From Balanoglossus misakiensis (taxonomy: Eukaryota > Hemichordata): DNA of 64,000 nt. A model generated the notes under the pieces. That model saw nothing but the letters and a program-made list of their open reading frames with translations. It was not told where the DNA came from and did not search any database. Location: the NCBI GenBank assembly GCA_040954595.2, contig JBECUI020000029.1, positions 1 through 64,000 on the forward strand. The letters run 5' to 3'. Positions 20,063-33,677 of the stretch are shown here, one piece after another. Made by a program: the position numbers and the translations under genes. Within the stretch, counting starts at the first letter, position 1, and every line of letters begins with the position of its first letter.

Positions 20063-21196
20063 ATGGAACAAACGAACGAACGACTTCACGTTCGGAAAAA
20101 AAATCGTTGCGAGCTGTTGGGTGCATGCCTCTATAGTTGTCGGCAACCGTTCTTTTTTATTGCTAAACAATGCTGTCAGAGCATGGAAGGTGTGGTGGAA
20201 AACGAACAGAGGTTTTGTACGACCAACGATTGGATGGTGCTACATATGGACTTCCACAAGTCATTGCCGGTTCCTAAACTCAGCTCTGAAGACTTTTACT
20301 TTAAATCGAAATTGCAAATGAAGCTCCTTGGAATTTACAACGGGACAACGGAAAAGATGCATTGTTATGTATGGACAGAGCTCGATAGCAGAAAGTCTCC
20401 CGATGAAGTTATTACCTGTCTAAATCACTTTTTTTATAACTCGGGTGTGACCAGCAGACATGCAGTTATTTACAGCGACAACTGCCGTGCCGAATTCAAG
20501 TGTGGGAAGTTAATGTTTTACTATGACTATCTGTTACGAAAGGGCGTGTTTCGACGAATTGACTATAAAACTCTTGTGGCTGGACACACGTACTCCACCT
20601 GTGACCGAGTTTTTGCGTCCATTGAAAGGCATGCAAGTCGTTTCCAGAGTATAGAGACACCTCACGATTGGACATCTGTGATTCGAGGATCTTCTCTGAA
20701 TGGGAACATTGGAGTTACGGAGATGACTCACAGAGACTTTTTCAATTATTCTGATTTCCTGAAAAATGAGTACGTTGTGCGTTATGCAGATACAAACAAT
20801 GTAACTTTTTACTACCAAGCCATGCACTATTTTAATTTTGGAGAAGGAGAAAGGCTTGATACCGACGGCAACCTCAGAACATTTAGTCATGCAGATAAAG
20901 TTTGGGTGAGAACATCTCTAGATCCAAGCGAGACCCCGATTGTAGTCGACTTTAGAAAGAAGAAGCAGAACCGGCGTTTACAAGATTGTACGCTGAACAA
21001 ACTTTATCAGGAACGTCGACCACTGGCGAGCAAAGTTTGGCGGGATCTTCAGAGTTTAGCCAAAAATTACCTGTCTCCGGAGGCAATAGAATTTTATAGG
21101 AATCTACCGCTTCAGGAGAGTAGTGGCACCTCTGCAGACCCGTACGCCTTTCATGATGATGACGACGACGATGATGATGATATGGGCGGTGGTTGA
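20063..21196 (+). CDS. C-terminal catalytic half of DDE-transposase-like protein, unit B
   Basis: 377 aa, no amino-acid difference from the unit A copy; acidic motifs Asp63, Asp139, Asp181 and Glu188 kept. AATAAA overlaps the stop. Confidence 0.75.
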   Translation: MEQTNERLHVRKKNRCELLGACLYSCRQPFFFIAKQCCQSMEGVVENEQRFCTTNDWMVLHMDFHKSLPVPKLSSEDFYFKSKLQMKLLGIYNGTTEKMHCYVWTELDSRKSPDEVITCLNHFFYNSGVTSRHAVIYSDNCRAEFKCGKLMFYYDYLLRKGVFRRIDYKTLVAGHTYSTCDRVFASIERHASRFQSIETPHDWTSVIRGSSLNGNIGVTEMTHRDFFNYSDFLKNEYVVRYADTNNVTFYYQAMHYFNFGEGERLDTDGNLRTFSHADKVWVRTSLDPSETPIVVDFRKKKQNRRLQDCTLNKLYQERRPLASKVWRDLQSLAKNYLSPEAIEFYRNLPLQESSGTSADPYAFHDDDDDDDDDMGGG

Positions 21197-21564
21197 ATAA
21201 ACTGTCCTTTTCATGACGACAGTGATTTTGGATATTTGATGTGCGTGCACAGTTTATATGTAATATTTTCACACGAACGAGTTTTGACTGAATTTGATTA
21301 AAGAATGTACTCGATAATTAACAAATGTGCTGAATCGTGGTTATTATGTTGTTAATTTTTGTTTGTTTGTTTGTTTGTTTGTTTGTTTGTTTGTTTGTAA
21401 ACAATTTCCGTTCATTCAACTGGCTACAAAGTTGGATTTTTGTACTGGGAAGCGATAAACTCGCACATCAAAACCGGGGAGACTCGATCATTTTTCCCTG
21501 CAGGTAGCCTGAAAAGCACCCGGGCAGAGATTACGTCATATATGGTCCACTTTAATACGAAATT

Positions 21565-21604
21565 ATGCAAATGTGACATTTCACGGAAACGGCGTATATA
21601 AAAG
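21565..21604 (+). promoter_or_regulatory. SET gene core promoter, unit B
   Basis: Octamer and TATATAAAAG (21595-21604) at the same spacing as in unit A. Confidence 0.65.
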
Positions 21605-21695
21605 CGACCCTGGGCTATTGTTCGGAATGCGTCATCGACGAGAGAGTGACTGATAATTCTTCTACCTCGAGTCAACCATTCTGTATATACTGAAC

Positions 21696-23033
21696 ATGGC
21701 TAGCTGGCGCAGGAAGAGACAAGGCAATGTGCGGTCTGTAATCAACGAACGGCACCGCTCAGTTCAGTGTCCCTTTCTTCAAAAGTGGATCGGTGAGCAA
21801 TTGGTATTTTCAGGTCGTTCAGAGGATGAAGTCCAGTCCAGTACTGTATTTGAGAGCTACAAATGTTGGGTTGAAAACTATTCGTCGGCGGACAATCAAG
21901 TAATGATTATGGTTACTAAAGCTCGATTTTTCAAGGTGAGAATGATCGCATTTTTCTTTCCCCCCCCCCCCCTCCCTCCCTCCCTCCCCCAAGGGACTCG
22001 TTTTCTGTCTCTTTTAAACCTGTAACTTAACGAAAAGGAAGTTTTTCACATATCTCTTCGTTGACACTATAGCAATTTGGAGCGCGGATGCTTCAAGAGA
22101 AGAGCGTTACCAAATCAAAGTCGGCCGGGGTTAATATTTATAGAGGTGTTCGTCTGAAAGCTGGTTCGCGAAGAATCTCAACGGGGAAACCTGAGCACAG
22201 TGTACTTCAGACCAGGGCAAGGGCATTTCTTGATGACGCCAGCGTGACCGTTCCGATCGAGGTAAGAATGGTGTTTTGTTTGGACTAGGACAATAGAACG
22301 TTGCAATGAGTGTGTCAATGGGTGTCCAAGTGCAAACGTGGTCTGCTTCTGTCCACAAATGCCATTAATTTTTGGCAGGATTTATAAAATTGTCAATGAA
22401 GAATACAAAAATGAAAAACAACAGTTAATAGCAAACTGGTAGGATTGCAAGGGCTTGTAAAACGGTACACACTGTACCAGGAAGTTTGCAACACTAATGA
22501 AGAATGTATATGATATATTTAGGTGAGAACTGTTCGCGATCGCCGGGACGCAGGACGGTGCGCGTTTTCGACGAGGGATATTCAAGCCTGGGACGTCGTC
22601 TGCGAATACCGGGGCACGGTTATTAGCGTTGAAGAAGCTAGTCGGCGTGATGAGCTTTACAGGGCAGAGGGGAAACGACCACGCATGTTCCATCTCTACA
22701 TTGGAAAGAGACACGTTGTGTGAGTGTATCACTTAGTCGAATATATGGTCATATATTGCAAAGCATCTGTCGAAATAGAAAACGTAATATTGTCTATATT
22801 TTCCTCATTAACGCAGCATTGACGGATACGATGTCCCAGCCGGTGAAGAAAATTTAGCAGGCCTAATAAATCACAGTCAGCAGAACGCCAACTTGGTACC
22901 GGTTCGGATCGGAGAGCGCCTGGTTTTCTTTGCAACCAGGAATCTTTGTCAGGGAGTAGAGCTTTTGTATGATTACGGTGACGGGGGTGAAGAGGATTTC
23001 TTCAGTGGTTCTCAAACTTTTCCTGAAAATTAA
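21696..23033 (+). CDS. KMT5A-like SET-domain methyltransferase, unit B
   Basis: Exons 21696-21935, 22073-22261, 22523-22719 and 22817-23033; 280 aa with the NHS and LLYDYGD motifs intact. Intron 1 is 3 bp shorter than in A through the C/CCCT tract. Confidence 0.82.
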
Positions 23034-23936
23034 GGCATTAACACATCAACGCTTCGGGGTGTCGTAACGGCGGCGCGGCGGGGGGGGGGGGGACGTGAAA
23101 ATGTTTGTATCAGGAACAAAATTCCCGTGCAAATCACCTTGATCCGGGTGGGTGGACTATTCGCGACAAATGTTGAAATCATACAAAGCATTTTACTTAA
23201 TTAACCCATTTTTTTCATTTATTTGTTTACAGTTTACAACGTCATAGAGAAGTTGAACTAGAGACTGGATCAGCGTGGGTGACACCATAGTACACCAATG
23301 TTTTCTTCAGTTTGATTCAATTGTAATTTAAAACTGAGATTGCCTAACGCTTTCCCAGATTTTTTTAACCACTGAGAAACTGTGGGTTTTTTTCTGGGTT
23401 TTGGTGCGAGGTGATCTCAGTCAGTGGTGTTAATTTAATTAATCATTTTCTTTTCCTATTTACGTCGACTGAAATGTATTTTGATAGGTGATAGTCATAC
23501 CATAAAAAAAATCTTACGGCGCGACTGCCAAAATGTACATTTATTTGTCCGTTCCAAGTTATTTTGTGTATGTGTGATGGGTGCCGGTGACTGTGCAGGG
23601 TTGATTTCCCTAGAGCGACTGTTATATTCGTTTTCCAACGATGATGAATTTACATGTTATTTGCTTGGCATTTTGACGCAGAGACACTTCTGAAAACACA
23701 AACCTATTAATTATGCCACGGGTGTAAATTGATCACATTAAAAGAGGCTTTAGACGTTTGCCGCGAGCTCCTGGTGGGCAGAATCTTGTCAGCCCAAATT
23801 TGACTATAAGTACATAGCCAATGATGTGACGCTCTCCCACATCCTTCGCCGCGCCTTTTCGCTGATTTACAGCATCTTGCGTAAACACTGTCATTTGATC
23901 TTGCTTGGCAGAAGTCAACTTGCTCTATACTACATT

Positions 23937-25454
23937 ATGGCGGCCAAGCTCAACTGCATATCAGATAATGCCAAGGAGCGTTTGAGAGGCATCCTCGCCA
24001 GAAGGAGTCGCGTTTCCGGTGACTGTGTGCTCTGGACGGGTGCAGCTTGTCGAAACGGCTATGGCTCTATTACGTTCAGAGATGAGAACACTCTAACCGC
24101 CTATGTCCATCACATTGCACTCCTAATTAACGGAGTGCAATTGGTGGGCAGGCGGTTAGAGTGTTCTCATCTTTGCAACGAAAAGCTATGCATCCGCCCA
24201 GAGCACATTGTCCAGGAAACGCGACTCCTAAACATTTCACGAAAGACGTGCTTTAAATCCCCAAAAGGGGAGTGTCACCACGATCCCAGGTGCCTAAGGT
24301 GAGTAATCCTCTTCTCATTTGATATGTATTGTGTGACCCTGCAGTTGAAACGCTTTCATCAATAATTTGCGGCGCGTGGGTAATCTCGGTGTTATTGACA
24401 ATGCAGCCGGCCCAAACATTTTTAAATTAACACTGTTTCTGACTGTATTAACGAAATGTCCAATTTGCAAGTAGCCTATAGACAACCCTTTTGAATGAGT
24501 TTTGTCTCGTTGAGATTTTATACATAAGGAACAATCTAGATTTATTTTAGAAGACACTGTTCTTTTAAAACAGCTAGCATAATACAGCTAAATTTCGGAA
24601 TTTCCGGACAATTTTCGGAATTCCTTTTAAATTTGAGAAATTTTTCATCAGATATAAGTGTTACTATTTATTGGACATGTTTTTATCATTGTTTACTTTT
24701 TAAGGTCATTCTCACCCCCCCCCCCCCCAAAAAAAGCCGCTTTAGGCTTCATGTTCAGTAAAAAATCTGGAAAGTTCAGCTGAATTTTACACTGATCACA
24801 CATTTTTGGGAAGGTCTGGCGCAAAATAAAGGATGACAAATGTAAATCTAATGTCACATTTGTAAACCTCTAAGTATTGTACACTCATTCTATTAAGTAT
24901 ATGCAAATAGTACGGATAATTTTTTCGGAATGTGGAATTCCGAAATTAGTTCGGAACGTGTTAGCAGTGAAGAGATCACCACTGAGGGTTGGAAGGCCTT
25001 GCCAGAAATTAACGCGTAAAGTACGCCCTCACAGGCCATGTAAACAAGGTCAAATAAGGCCGTCTGGCAAACGAATGATTAATTCAACGCGCCATTTGAG
25101 CCGAGCTGAGTTGGTCTGAGTTGCGTATCACACAGACTTAGGCTGAATGTCAGTGGAGTAACCAGTCCGTTTTAGATTTACCAATGATGTGAATTTAATT
25201 TCTTCACCCAGAAAAACAGAACACAACTTGTCTGCAACATGATGCTGGAGGTGACACATGACAGAGAAGTGGATCCGCGTTGTCAACACAGATGCCAGCA
25301 TTCAAAAGGGGAGTGCCACCTGCTAAAATCAACTCATCTGCTGTTGGCCCATTTTACCTGTGGCAACTGTTCAGAGGAGACAACGTTTATTCCGTGCAAG
25401 CCAACACGCAATGTTGGGGTCTACCTGTCAACACAGATGCAAGCATTCATGTGA
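23937..25454 (+). CDS. I-PpoI-like His-Cys box endonuclease, unit B
   Basis: Exon 1 is 23937-24298; exon 2 starts at 25220 (long form, stop at 25454) or 25212 (short form). The His-Cys box residues are the same as in unit A. The intron is 1 bp longer through its C run. Confidence 0.8.
24588..24949 (+). mobile_element. Possible MITE relic in the endonuclease intron, unit B
   Basis: Copy of the inverted-repeat pair described at 5850-6210. Confidence 0.3.
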
Positions 25455-25619
25455 GTGAGTATCAGGACTGACCTTGTATTTGCTGAATAATTCATAATGC
25501 CTATTTTAGAATTCTTAGAGGCATTTGGAGTTCATTGCCTGGTCAACCAAACTACACCCCTTAACAGCTGAAACAAAATGCGTATTGTGTTCATTCATTC
25601 ATTGCATCAATATATATAG
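25286..25619 (+). repeat. Progenitor-like satellite monomer, unit B
   Basis: Copy of 6547-6880; equally diverged from the array monomers, so array homogenisation does not reach it. Confidence 0.75.
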
Positions 25620-25879
25620 GCAACATGAGTATCAAGTAGCACTATTTGTTTACGATTGTATTCATGAAAACTTCCCACTAACAATTCCACAGTTAATATT
25701 GAACACATTTATCCAACAAGGTCAAAAGAAAAAGGGAATCTTCTGGTTCCAAAATACGCCACAAATGTGGGTCAACATACAGTGAAATATTATGGTGCTC
25801 AAATATGCAACATATCAAATCTGTCTCATCAAAGTCATGCTTTAAAAAAGAATTGAAAAGGTATTATTTATCCATTTGA
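25605..25879 (+). pseudogene. LINE reverse transcriptase fragment, unit B
   Basis: Same frameshifted C-terminal remnant as at 6866-7140. Confidence 0.6.
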
Positions 25880-25922
25880 CTGCTGTATTTTCAGAAGGAA
25901 AACAAACTGAATTTGGTTTTTC

Positions 25923-28900
25923 AAGTACCTTATATTTTCTGTAAAATAGACATTTAATTGGCAAGCCGTCCTGCATCAATTATTAATTGTGTACATGCAC
26001 TAAAGCGCCCTCACTGCTGGGTGTGTTGTATGGTCTTTAACCCTGTTTCAAATTAGAGTACTTTCTGCAATTTCAAGACAGATCTTACGTGCCATTGGAG
26101 AGCTCCATTGACTGGTCATTCATACTGTTTTCATTCATTCATTGCGGCATCAATATATTTTATCTATTCTAGCCAAAGAGCTTGGCACCTGTTGAAATGA
26201 ACTCATCTGCTGTGGGCCAGTTTATTGGTGGCAGTTGAGCTGAGGAGAGCACCTTCCTTCCCGGCACGCCACCAAGTAAAGTTCCACGCCGCCCACCACA
26301 GATGCCAGCATTCATTCATGCGAGTGAGTGTAATTGCAAATTTGCCTATTCTAGATCTGTAATGGAAATGGAGAAAGTACCTTATATTTTCTGTAAAATA
26401 GACATTTAATTGGCAAGCCGTCCTGCATCAATTATTAATTGTGTACATGCACTAAAGCGCCCTCACTGCTGGGTGTGTTGTATGGTCTTTAACCCTGTTT
26501 CAAATTAGAGTACTTTCTGCAATTTCAAGACAGATCTTACGTGCCATTGGAGAGCTCCATTGACTGGTCATTCATACTGTTTTCATTCATTCATTGCGGC
26601 ATCAATATATTTTATCTATTCTAGCCAAAGAGCTTGGCACCTGTTGAAATGAACTCATCTGCTGTGGGCCAGTTTATTGGTGGCAGTTGAGCTGAGGAGA
26701 GCACCTTCCTTCCCGGCACGCCACCAAGTAAAGTTCCACGCCGCCCACCACAGATGCCAGCATTCATTCATGCGAGTGAGTGTAATTGCAAATTTGCCTA
26801 TTCTAGATCTGTAATGGAAATGGAGAAAGTACCTTATATTTTCTGTAAAATAGACATTTAATTGGCAAGCCGTCCTGCATCAATTATTAATTGTGTACAT
26901 GCACTAAAGCGCCCTCACTGCTGGGTGTGTTGTATGGTCTTTAACCCTGTTTCAAATTAGAGTACTTTCTGCAATTTCAAGACAGATCTTACGTGCCATT
27001 GGAGAGCTCCATTGACTGGTCATTCATACTGTTTTCATTCATTCATTGCGGCATCAATATATTTTATCTATTCTAGCCAAAGAGCTTGGCACCTGTTGAA
27101 ATGAACTCATCTGCTGTGGGCCAGTTTATTGGTGGCAGTTGAGCTGAGGAGAGCACCTTCCTTCCCGGCACGCCACCAAGTAAAGTTCCACGCCGCCCAC
27201 CACAGATGCCAGCATTCATTCATGCGAGTGAGTGTAATTGCAAATTTGCCTATTCTAGATCTGTAATGGAAATGGAGAAAGTACCTTATATTTTCTGTAA
27301 AATAGACATTTAATTGGCAAGCCGTCCTGCATCAATTATTAATTGTGTACATGCACTAAAGCGCCCTCACTGCTGGGTGTGTTGTATGGTCTTTAACCCT
27401 GTTTCAAATTAGAGTACTTTCTGCAATTTCAAGACAGATCTTACGTGCCATTGGAGAGCTCCATTGACTGGTCATTCATACTGTTTTCATTCATTCATTG
27501 CGGCATCAATATATTTTATCTATTCTAGCCAAAGAGCTTGGCACCTGTTGAAATGAACTCATCTGCTGTGGGCCAGTTTATTGGTGGCAGTTGAGCTGAG
27601 GAGAGCACCTTCCTTCCCGGCACGCCACCAAGTAAAGTTCCACGCCGCCCACCACAGATGCCAGCATTCATTCATGCGAGTGAGTGTAATTGCAAATTTG
27701 CCTATTCTAGATCTGTAATGGAAATGGAGAAAGTACCTTATATTTTCTGTAAAATAGACATTTAATTGGCAAGCCGTCCTGCATCAATTATTAATTGTGT
27801 ACATGCACTAAAGCGCCCTCACTGCTGGGTGTGTTGTATGGTCTTTAACCCTGTTTCAAATTAGAGTACTTTCTGCAATTTCAAGACAGATCTTACGTGC
27901 CATTGGAGAGCTCCATTGACTGGTCATTCATACTGTTTTCATTCATTCATTGCGGCATCAATATATTTTATCTATTCTAGCCAAAGAGCTTGGCACCTGT
28001 TGAAATGAACTCATCTGCTGTGGGCCAGTTTATTGGTGGCAGTTGAGCTGAGGAGAGCACCTTCTTTCCCGGCACGCCACCAAGTAAAGTTCCACGCCGC
28101 CCACCACAGATGCCAGCATTCATTCATGCGAGTGAGTGTAATTGCAAATTTGCCTATTTACGTGCCATTGGAGAGCTCCATTGACTGGTCATTCATACTG
28201 TTTTCATTCATTCATTGCGGCATCAATATATTTTATCTATTCTAGCCAAAGAGCTTGGCACCTGTTGAAATGAACTCATCTGCTGTGGGCCAGTTTATTG
28301 GTGGCAGTTGAGCTGAGGAGAGCACCTTCCTTCCCGGCACGCCACCAAGTAAAGTTCCACGCCGCCCACCACAGATGCCAGCATTCATTCATGCGAGTGA
28401 GTGTAATTGCAAATTTGCCTATTCTAGAATCTTACGTGCCATTGGAGAGCTCCATTGACTGGTCATTCATACTGTTTTCATTCATTCATTGCGGCATCAA
28501 TATATTTTATCTATTCTAGCCGAAGAGCTTGGCACCTGTTGAAATGAACTCATCTGCTGTGGGCCAGTTTATTGGTGGCAGTTGAGCTGAGGAGAGCACC
28601 TTCCTTCCCGGCACGCCACCAAGTAAAGTTCCACGCCGCCCACCACAGATGCCAGCATTCATTCATGCGAGTGAGTGTAATTGCAAATTTGCCTATTCTA
28701 GATCTGTAATGGAAATGGAGAAAGTACCTTATATTTTCTGTAAAATAGACATTTAATTGGCAAGCCGTCCTGCATCAATTATTAATTGTGTACATGCACT
28801 AAAGCGCCCTCACTGCTGGGTGTGTTGTATGGTCTTTAACCCTGTTTCAAATTAGAGTACTTTCTGCAATTTCAAGACAGATCTTACGTGCCATTGGAGA

Positions 28901-31900
28901 GCTCCATTGACTGGTCATTCATACTGTTTTCATTCATTCATTGCGGCATCAATATATTTTATCTATTCTAGCCAAAGAGCTTGGCACCTGTTGAAATGAA
29001 CTCATCTGCTGTGGGCCAGTTTATTGGTGGCAGTTGAGCTGAGGAGAGCACCTTCCTTCCCGGCACGCCACCAAGTAAAGTTCCACGCCGCCCACCACAG
29101 ATGCCAGCATTCATTCATGCGAGTGAGTGTAATTGCAAATTTGCCTATTCTAGATTCTTACGTGCCATTGGAGAGCTCCATTGACTGGTCATTCATACTG
29201 TTTTCATTCATTCATTGCGGCATCAATATATTTTATCTATTCTAGCCAAAGAGCTTGGCACCTGTTGAAATGAACTCATCTGCTGTGGGCCAGTTTATTG
29301 GTGGCAGTTGAGCTGAGGAGAGCACCTTCCTTCCCGGCACGCCACCAAGTAAAGTTCCACGCCGCCCACCACAGATGCCAGCATTCATTCATGCGAGTGA
29401 GTGTAATTGCAAATTTGCCTATTCTAGAATCTTACGTGCCATTGGAGAGCTCCATTGACTGGTCATTCATACTGTTTTCATTCATTCATTGCGGCATCAA
29501 TATATTTTATCTATTCTAGCCAAAGAGCTTGGCACCTGTTGAAATGAACTCATCTGCTGTGGGCCAGTTTATTGGTGGCAGTTGAGCTGAGGAGAGCACC
29601 TTCCTTCCCGGCACGCCACCAAGTAAAGTTCCACGCCGCCCACCACAGATGCCAGCATTCATTCATGCGAGTGAGTGTAATTGCAAATTTGCCTATTCTA
29701 GATCTGTAATGGAAATGGAGAAAGTACCTTATATTTTCTGTAAAATAGACATTTAATTGGCAAGCCGTCCTGCATCAATTATTAATTGTGTACATGCACT
29801 AAAGCGCCCTCACTGCTGGGTGTGTTGTATGGTCTTTAACCCTGTTTCAAATTAGAGTACTTTCTGCAATTTCAAGACAGATCTTACGTGCCATTGGAGA
29901 GCTCCATTGACTGGTCATTCATACTGTTTTCATTCATTCATTGCGGCATCAATATATTTTATCTATTCTAGCCAAAGAGCTTGGCACCTGTTGAAATGAA
30001 CTCATCTGCTGTGGGCCAGTTTATTGGTGGCAGTTGAGCTGAGGAGAGCACCTTCCTTCCCGGCACGCCACCAAGTAAAGTTCCACGCCGCCCACCACAG
30101 ATGCCAGCATTCATTCATGCGAGTGAGTGTAATTGCAAATTTGCCTATTCTAGATCTGTAATGGAAATGGAGAAAGTACCTTATATTTTCTGTAAAATAG
30201 ACATTTAATTGGCAAGCCGTCCTGCATCAATTATTAATTGTGTACATGCACTAAAGCGCCCTCACTGCTGGGTGTGTTGTATGGTCTTTAACCCTGTTTC
30301 AAATTAGAGTACTTTCTGCAATTTCAAGACAGATCTTACGTGCCATTGGAGAGCTCCATTGACTGGTCATTCATACTGTTTTCATTCATTCATTGCGGCA
30401 TCAATATATTTTATCTATTCTAGCCAAAGAGCTTGGCACCTGTTGAAATGAACTCATCTGCTGTGGGCCAGTTTATTGGTGGCAGTTGAGCTGAGGAGAG
30501 CACCTTCCTTCCCGGCACGCCACCAAGTAAAGTTCCACGCCGCCCACCACAGATGCCAGCATTCATTCATGCGAGTGAGTGTAATTGCAAATTTGCCTAT
30601 TCTAGATCTGTAATGGAAATGGAGAAAGTACCTTATATTTTCTGTAAAATAGACATTTAATTGGCAAGCCGTCCTGCATCAATTATTAATTGTGTACATG
30701 CACTAAAGCGCCCTCACTGCTGGGTGTGTTGTATGGTCTTTAACCCTGTTTCAAATTAGAGTACTTTCTGCAATTTCAAGACAGATCTTACGTGCCATTG
30801 GAGAGCTCCATTGACTGGTCATTCATACTGTTTTCATTCATTCATTGCGGCATCAATATATTTTATCTATTCTAGCCAAAGAGCTTGGCACCTGTTGAAA
30901 TGAACTCATCTGCTGTGGGCCAGTTTATTGGTGGCAGTTGAGCTGAGGAGAGCACCTTCCTTCCCGGCACGCCACCAAGTAAAGTTCCACGCCGCCCACC
31001 ACAGATGCCAGCATTCATTCATGCGAGTGAGTGTAATTGCAAATTTGCCTATTCTAGATCTGTAATGGAAATGGAGAAAGTACCTTATATTTTCTGTAAA
31101 ATAGACATTTAATTGGCAAGCCGTCCTGCATCAATTATGAATTGTGTACATGCACTAAAGCGCCCTCACTGCTGGGTGTGTTGTATGGTCTTTAACCCTG
31201 TTTCAAATTAGAGTACTTTCTGCAATTTCAAGACAGATCTTACGTGCCATTGGAGAGCTCCATTGACTGGTCATTCATACTGTTTTCATTCATTCATTGC
31301 GGCATCAATATATTTTATCTATTCTAGCCAAAGAGCTTGGCACCTGTTGAAATGAACTCATCTGCTGTGGGCCAGTTTATTGGTGGCAGTTGAGCTGAGA
31401 AGAGCACCTTCCTTCCCGGCACGCCACCAAGTAAAGTTCCACGCCGCCCACCACAGATGCCAGCATTCATTCATGCGAGTGAGTGTAATTGCAAATTTGC
31501 CTATTCTAGATCTGTAATGGAAATGGAGAAAGTACCTTATATTTTCTGTAAAATAGACATTTAATTGGCAAGCCGTCCTGCATCAATTATGAATTGTGTA
31601 CATGCACTAAAGCGCCCTCACTGCTGGGTGTGTTGTATGGTCTTTAACCCTGTTTCAAATTAGAGTACTTTCTGCAATTTCAAGACAGATCTTACGTGCC
31701 ATTGGAGAGCTCCATTGACTGGTCATTCATACTGTTTTCATTCATTCATTGCGGCATCAATATATTTTATCTATTCTAGCCAAAGAGCTTGGCACCTGTT
31801 GAAATGAACTCATCTGCTGTGGGCCAGTTTATTGGTGGCAGTTGAGCTGAGCAGAGCACCTTCCTTCCCGGCACGCCACCAAGTAAAGTTCCACGCCGCC

Positions 31901-33677
31901 CACCACAGATGCCAGCATTCATTCATGCGAGTGAGTGTAATTGCAAATTTGCCTATTCTAGATCTGTAATGGAAATGGAGAAAGTACCTTATATTTTCTG
32001 TAAAATAGACATTTAATTGGCAAGCCGTCCTGCATCAATTATGAATTGTGTACATGCACTAAAGCGCCCTCACTGCTGGGTGTGTTGTATGGTCTTTAAC
32101 CCTGTTTCAAATTAGAGTACTTTCTGCAATTTCAAGACAGATCTTACGTGCCATTGGAGAGCTCCATTGACTGGTCATTCATACTGTTTTCATTCATTCA
32201 TTGCGGCATCAATATATTTTATCTATTCTAGCCAAAGAGCTTGGCACCTGTTGAAATGAACTCATCTGCTGTGGGCCAGTTTATTGGTGGCAGTTGAGCT
32301 GAGAAGAGCACCTTCCTTCCCGGCACGCCACCAAGTAAAGTTCCACGCCGCCCACCACAGATGCCAGCATTCATTCATGCGAGTGAGTGTAATTGCAAAT
32401 TTGCCTATTCTAGATCTGTAATGGAAATGGAGAAAGTACCTTATATTTTCTGTAAAATAGACATTTAATTGGCAAGCCGTCCTGCATCAATTATGAATTG
32501 TGTACATGCACTAAAGCGCCCTCACTGCTGGGTGTGTTGTATGGTCTTTAACCCTGTTTCAAATTAGAGTACTTTCTGCAATTTCAAGACAGATCTTACG
32601 TGCCATTGGAGAGCTCCATTGACTGGTCATTCATACTGTTTTCATTCATTCATTGCGGCATCAATATATTTTATCTATTCTAGCCAAAGAGCTTGGCACC
32701 TGTTGAAATGAACTCATCTGCTGTGGGCCAGTTTATTGGTGGCAGTTGAGCTGAGGAGAGCACCTTCCTTCCCGGCACGCCACCAAGTAAAGTTCCACGC
32801 CGCCCACCACAGATGCCAGCATTCATTCATGCGAGTGAGTGTAATTGCAAATTTGCCTATTCTAGATCTGTAATGGAAATGGAGAAAGTACCTTATATTT
32901 TCTGTAAAATAGACATTTAATTGGCAAGCCGTCCTGCATCAATTATTAATTGTGTACATGCACTAAAGCGCCCTCACTGCTGGGTGTGTTGTATGGTCTT
33001 TAACCCTGTTTCAAATTAGAGTACTTTCTGCAATTTCAAGACAGATCTTACGTGCCATTGGAGAGCTCCATTGACTGGTCATTCATACTGTTTTCATTCA
33101 TTCATTGCGGCATCAATATATTTTACAGCCGAAATTATGAAAGGTCGCCGATTCAATATGTGATCTAGACGTCCTGTGTGCACTGAACACACGATGTGTT
33201 TATCTAACACAAACAACAGAACCTCTCATAAAAGAGATGCGGTATCATTAGACTAATTACAGATGGTAGTCTGGAAACACGCTCCCCCTCAGAGAGAGTT
33301 GTTTACTTGGGTACGATGTCAAAGTTTAATCTCAAAGTGTATACGCTTTATGTTGAGAGTGTACCCAAGTAAACAACTCTCTCTGAGGGGGAGCGTGTTT
33401 CCAGACTACCATCTGTAATTAGTCTAATGATACCGCATCTCTTTTATGAGAGGTTCTGTTGTTTGTGTTAGATAAACACATCGTGTGTTCAGTGCACACA
33501 GGACGTCTAGATCACATATTGAATCGGCGACCTTTCATAATTTCGGCTGTATCTATTCTAGCCAAAGAGCTTGGCACCTGTTGAAATGAACTCATCTGCT
33601 GTGGGCCAGTTTATTGGTGGCAGTTGAGCTGAGGAGAGCACCTTCCTTCCCGGCACGCCACCAAGTACAGTTCCACG
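25923..33677 (+). repeat. Satellite array B
   Basis: Monomer order from 26172: 4L, s265, s274 (ending in a CCGAAG variant at 28519), L, two s274, then 8L, the last interrupted by the foldback element. Four consecutive long monomers (near 31137, 31588, 32041 and 32493) share TTATGAATTG instead of TTATTAATTG. Three share further GAGAAG, GAGCAG, GAGAAG variants, so they expanded locally. The CCGAAG, L, s, s block is shared with array A (13224-14224). Confidence 0.97.
33126..33549. mobile_element. 424-bp foldback MITE, TA target site
   Basis: Perfect inverted arms of 189 bp (33126-33314 and 33361-33549) around a 46-bp loop. The ends are CAGCCGAAATTATGAAAGG inward. The host monomer sequence TTTTATCTATTC is split as TTTTA / TATCTATTC, giving a TA duplication at 33124-33125 and 33550-33551. 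This fits a Tc1/mariner-type non-autonomous element mobilised in trans. There is no coding capacity. Arm identity implies a recent insertion or ongoing arm correction. It is absent at the end of arrays A and C; array D is cut before this point. Confidence 0.9.
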
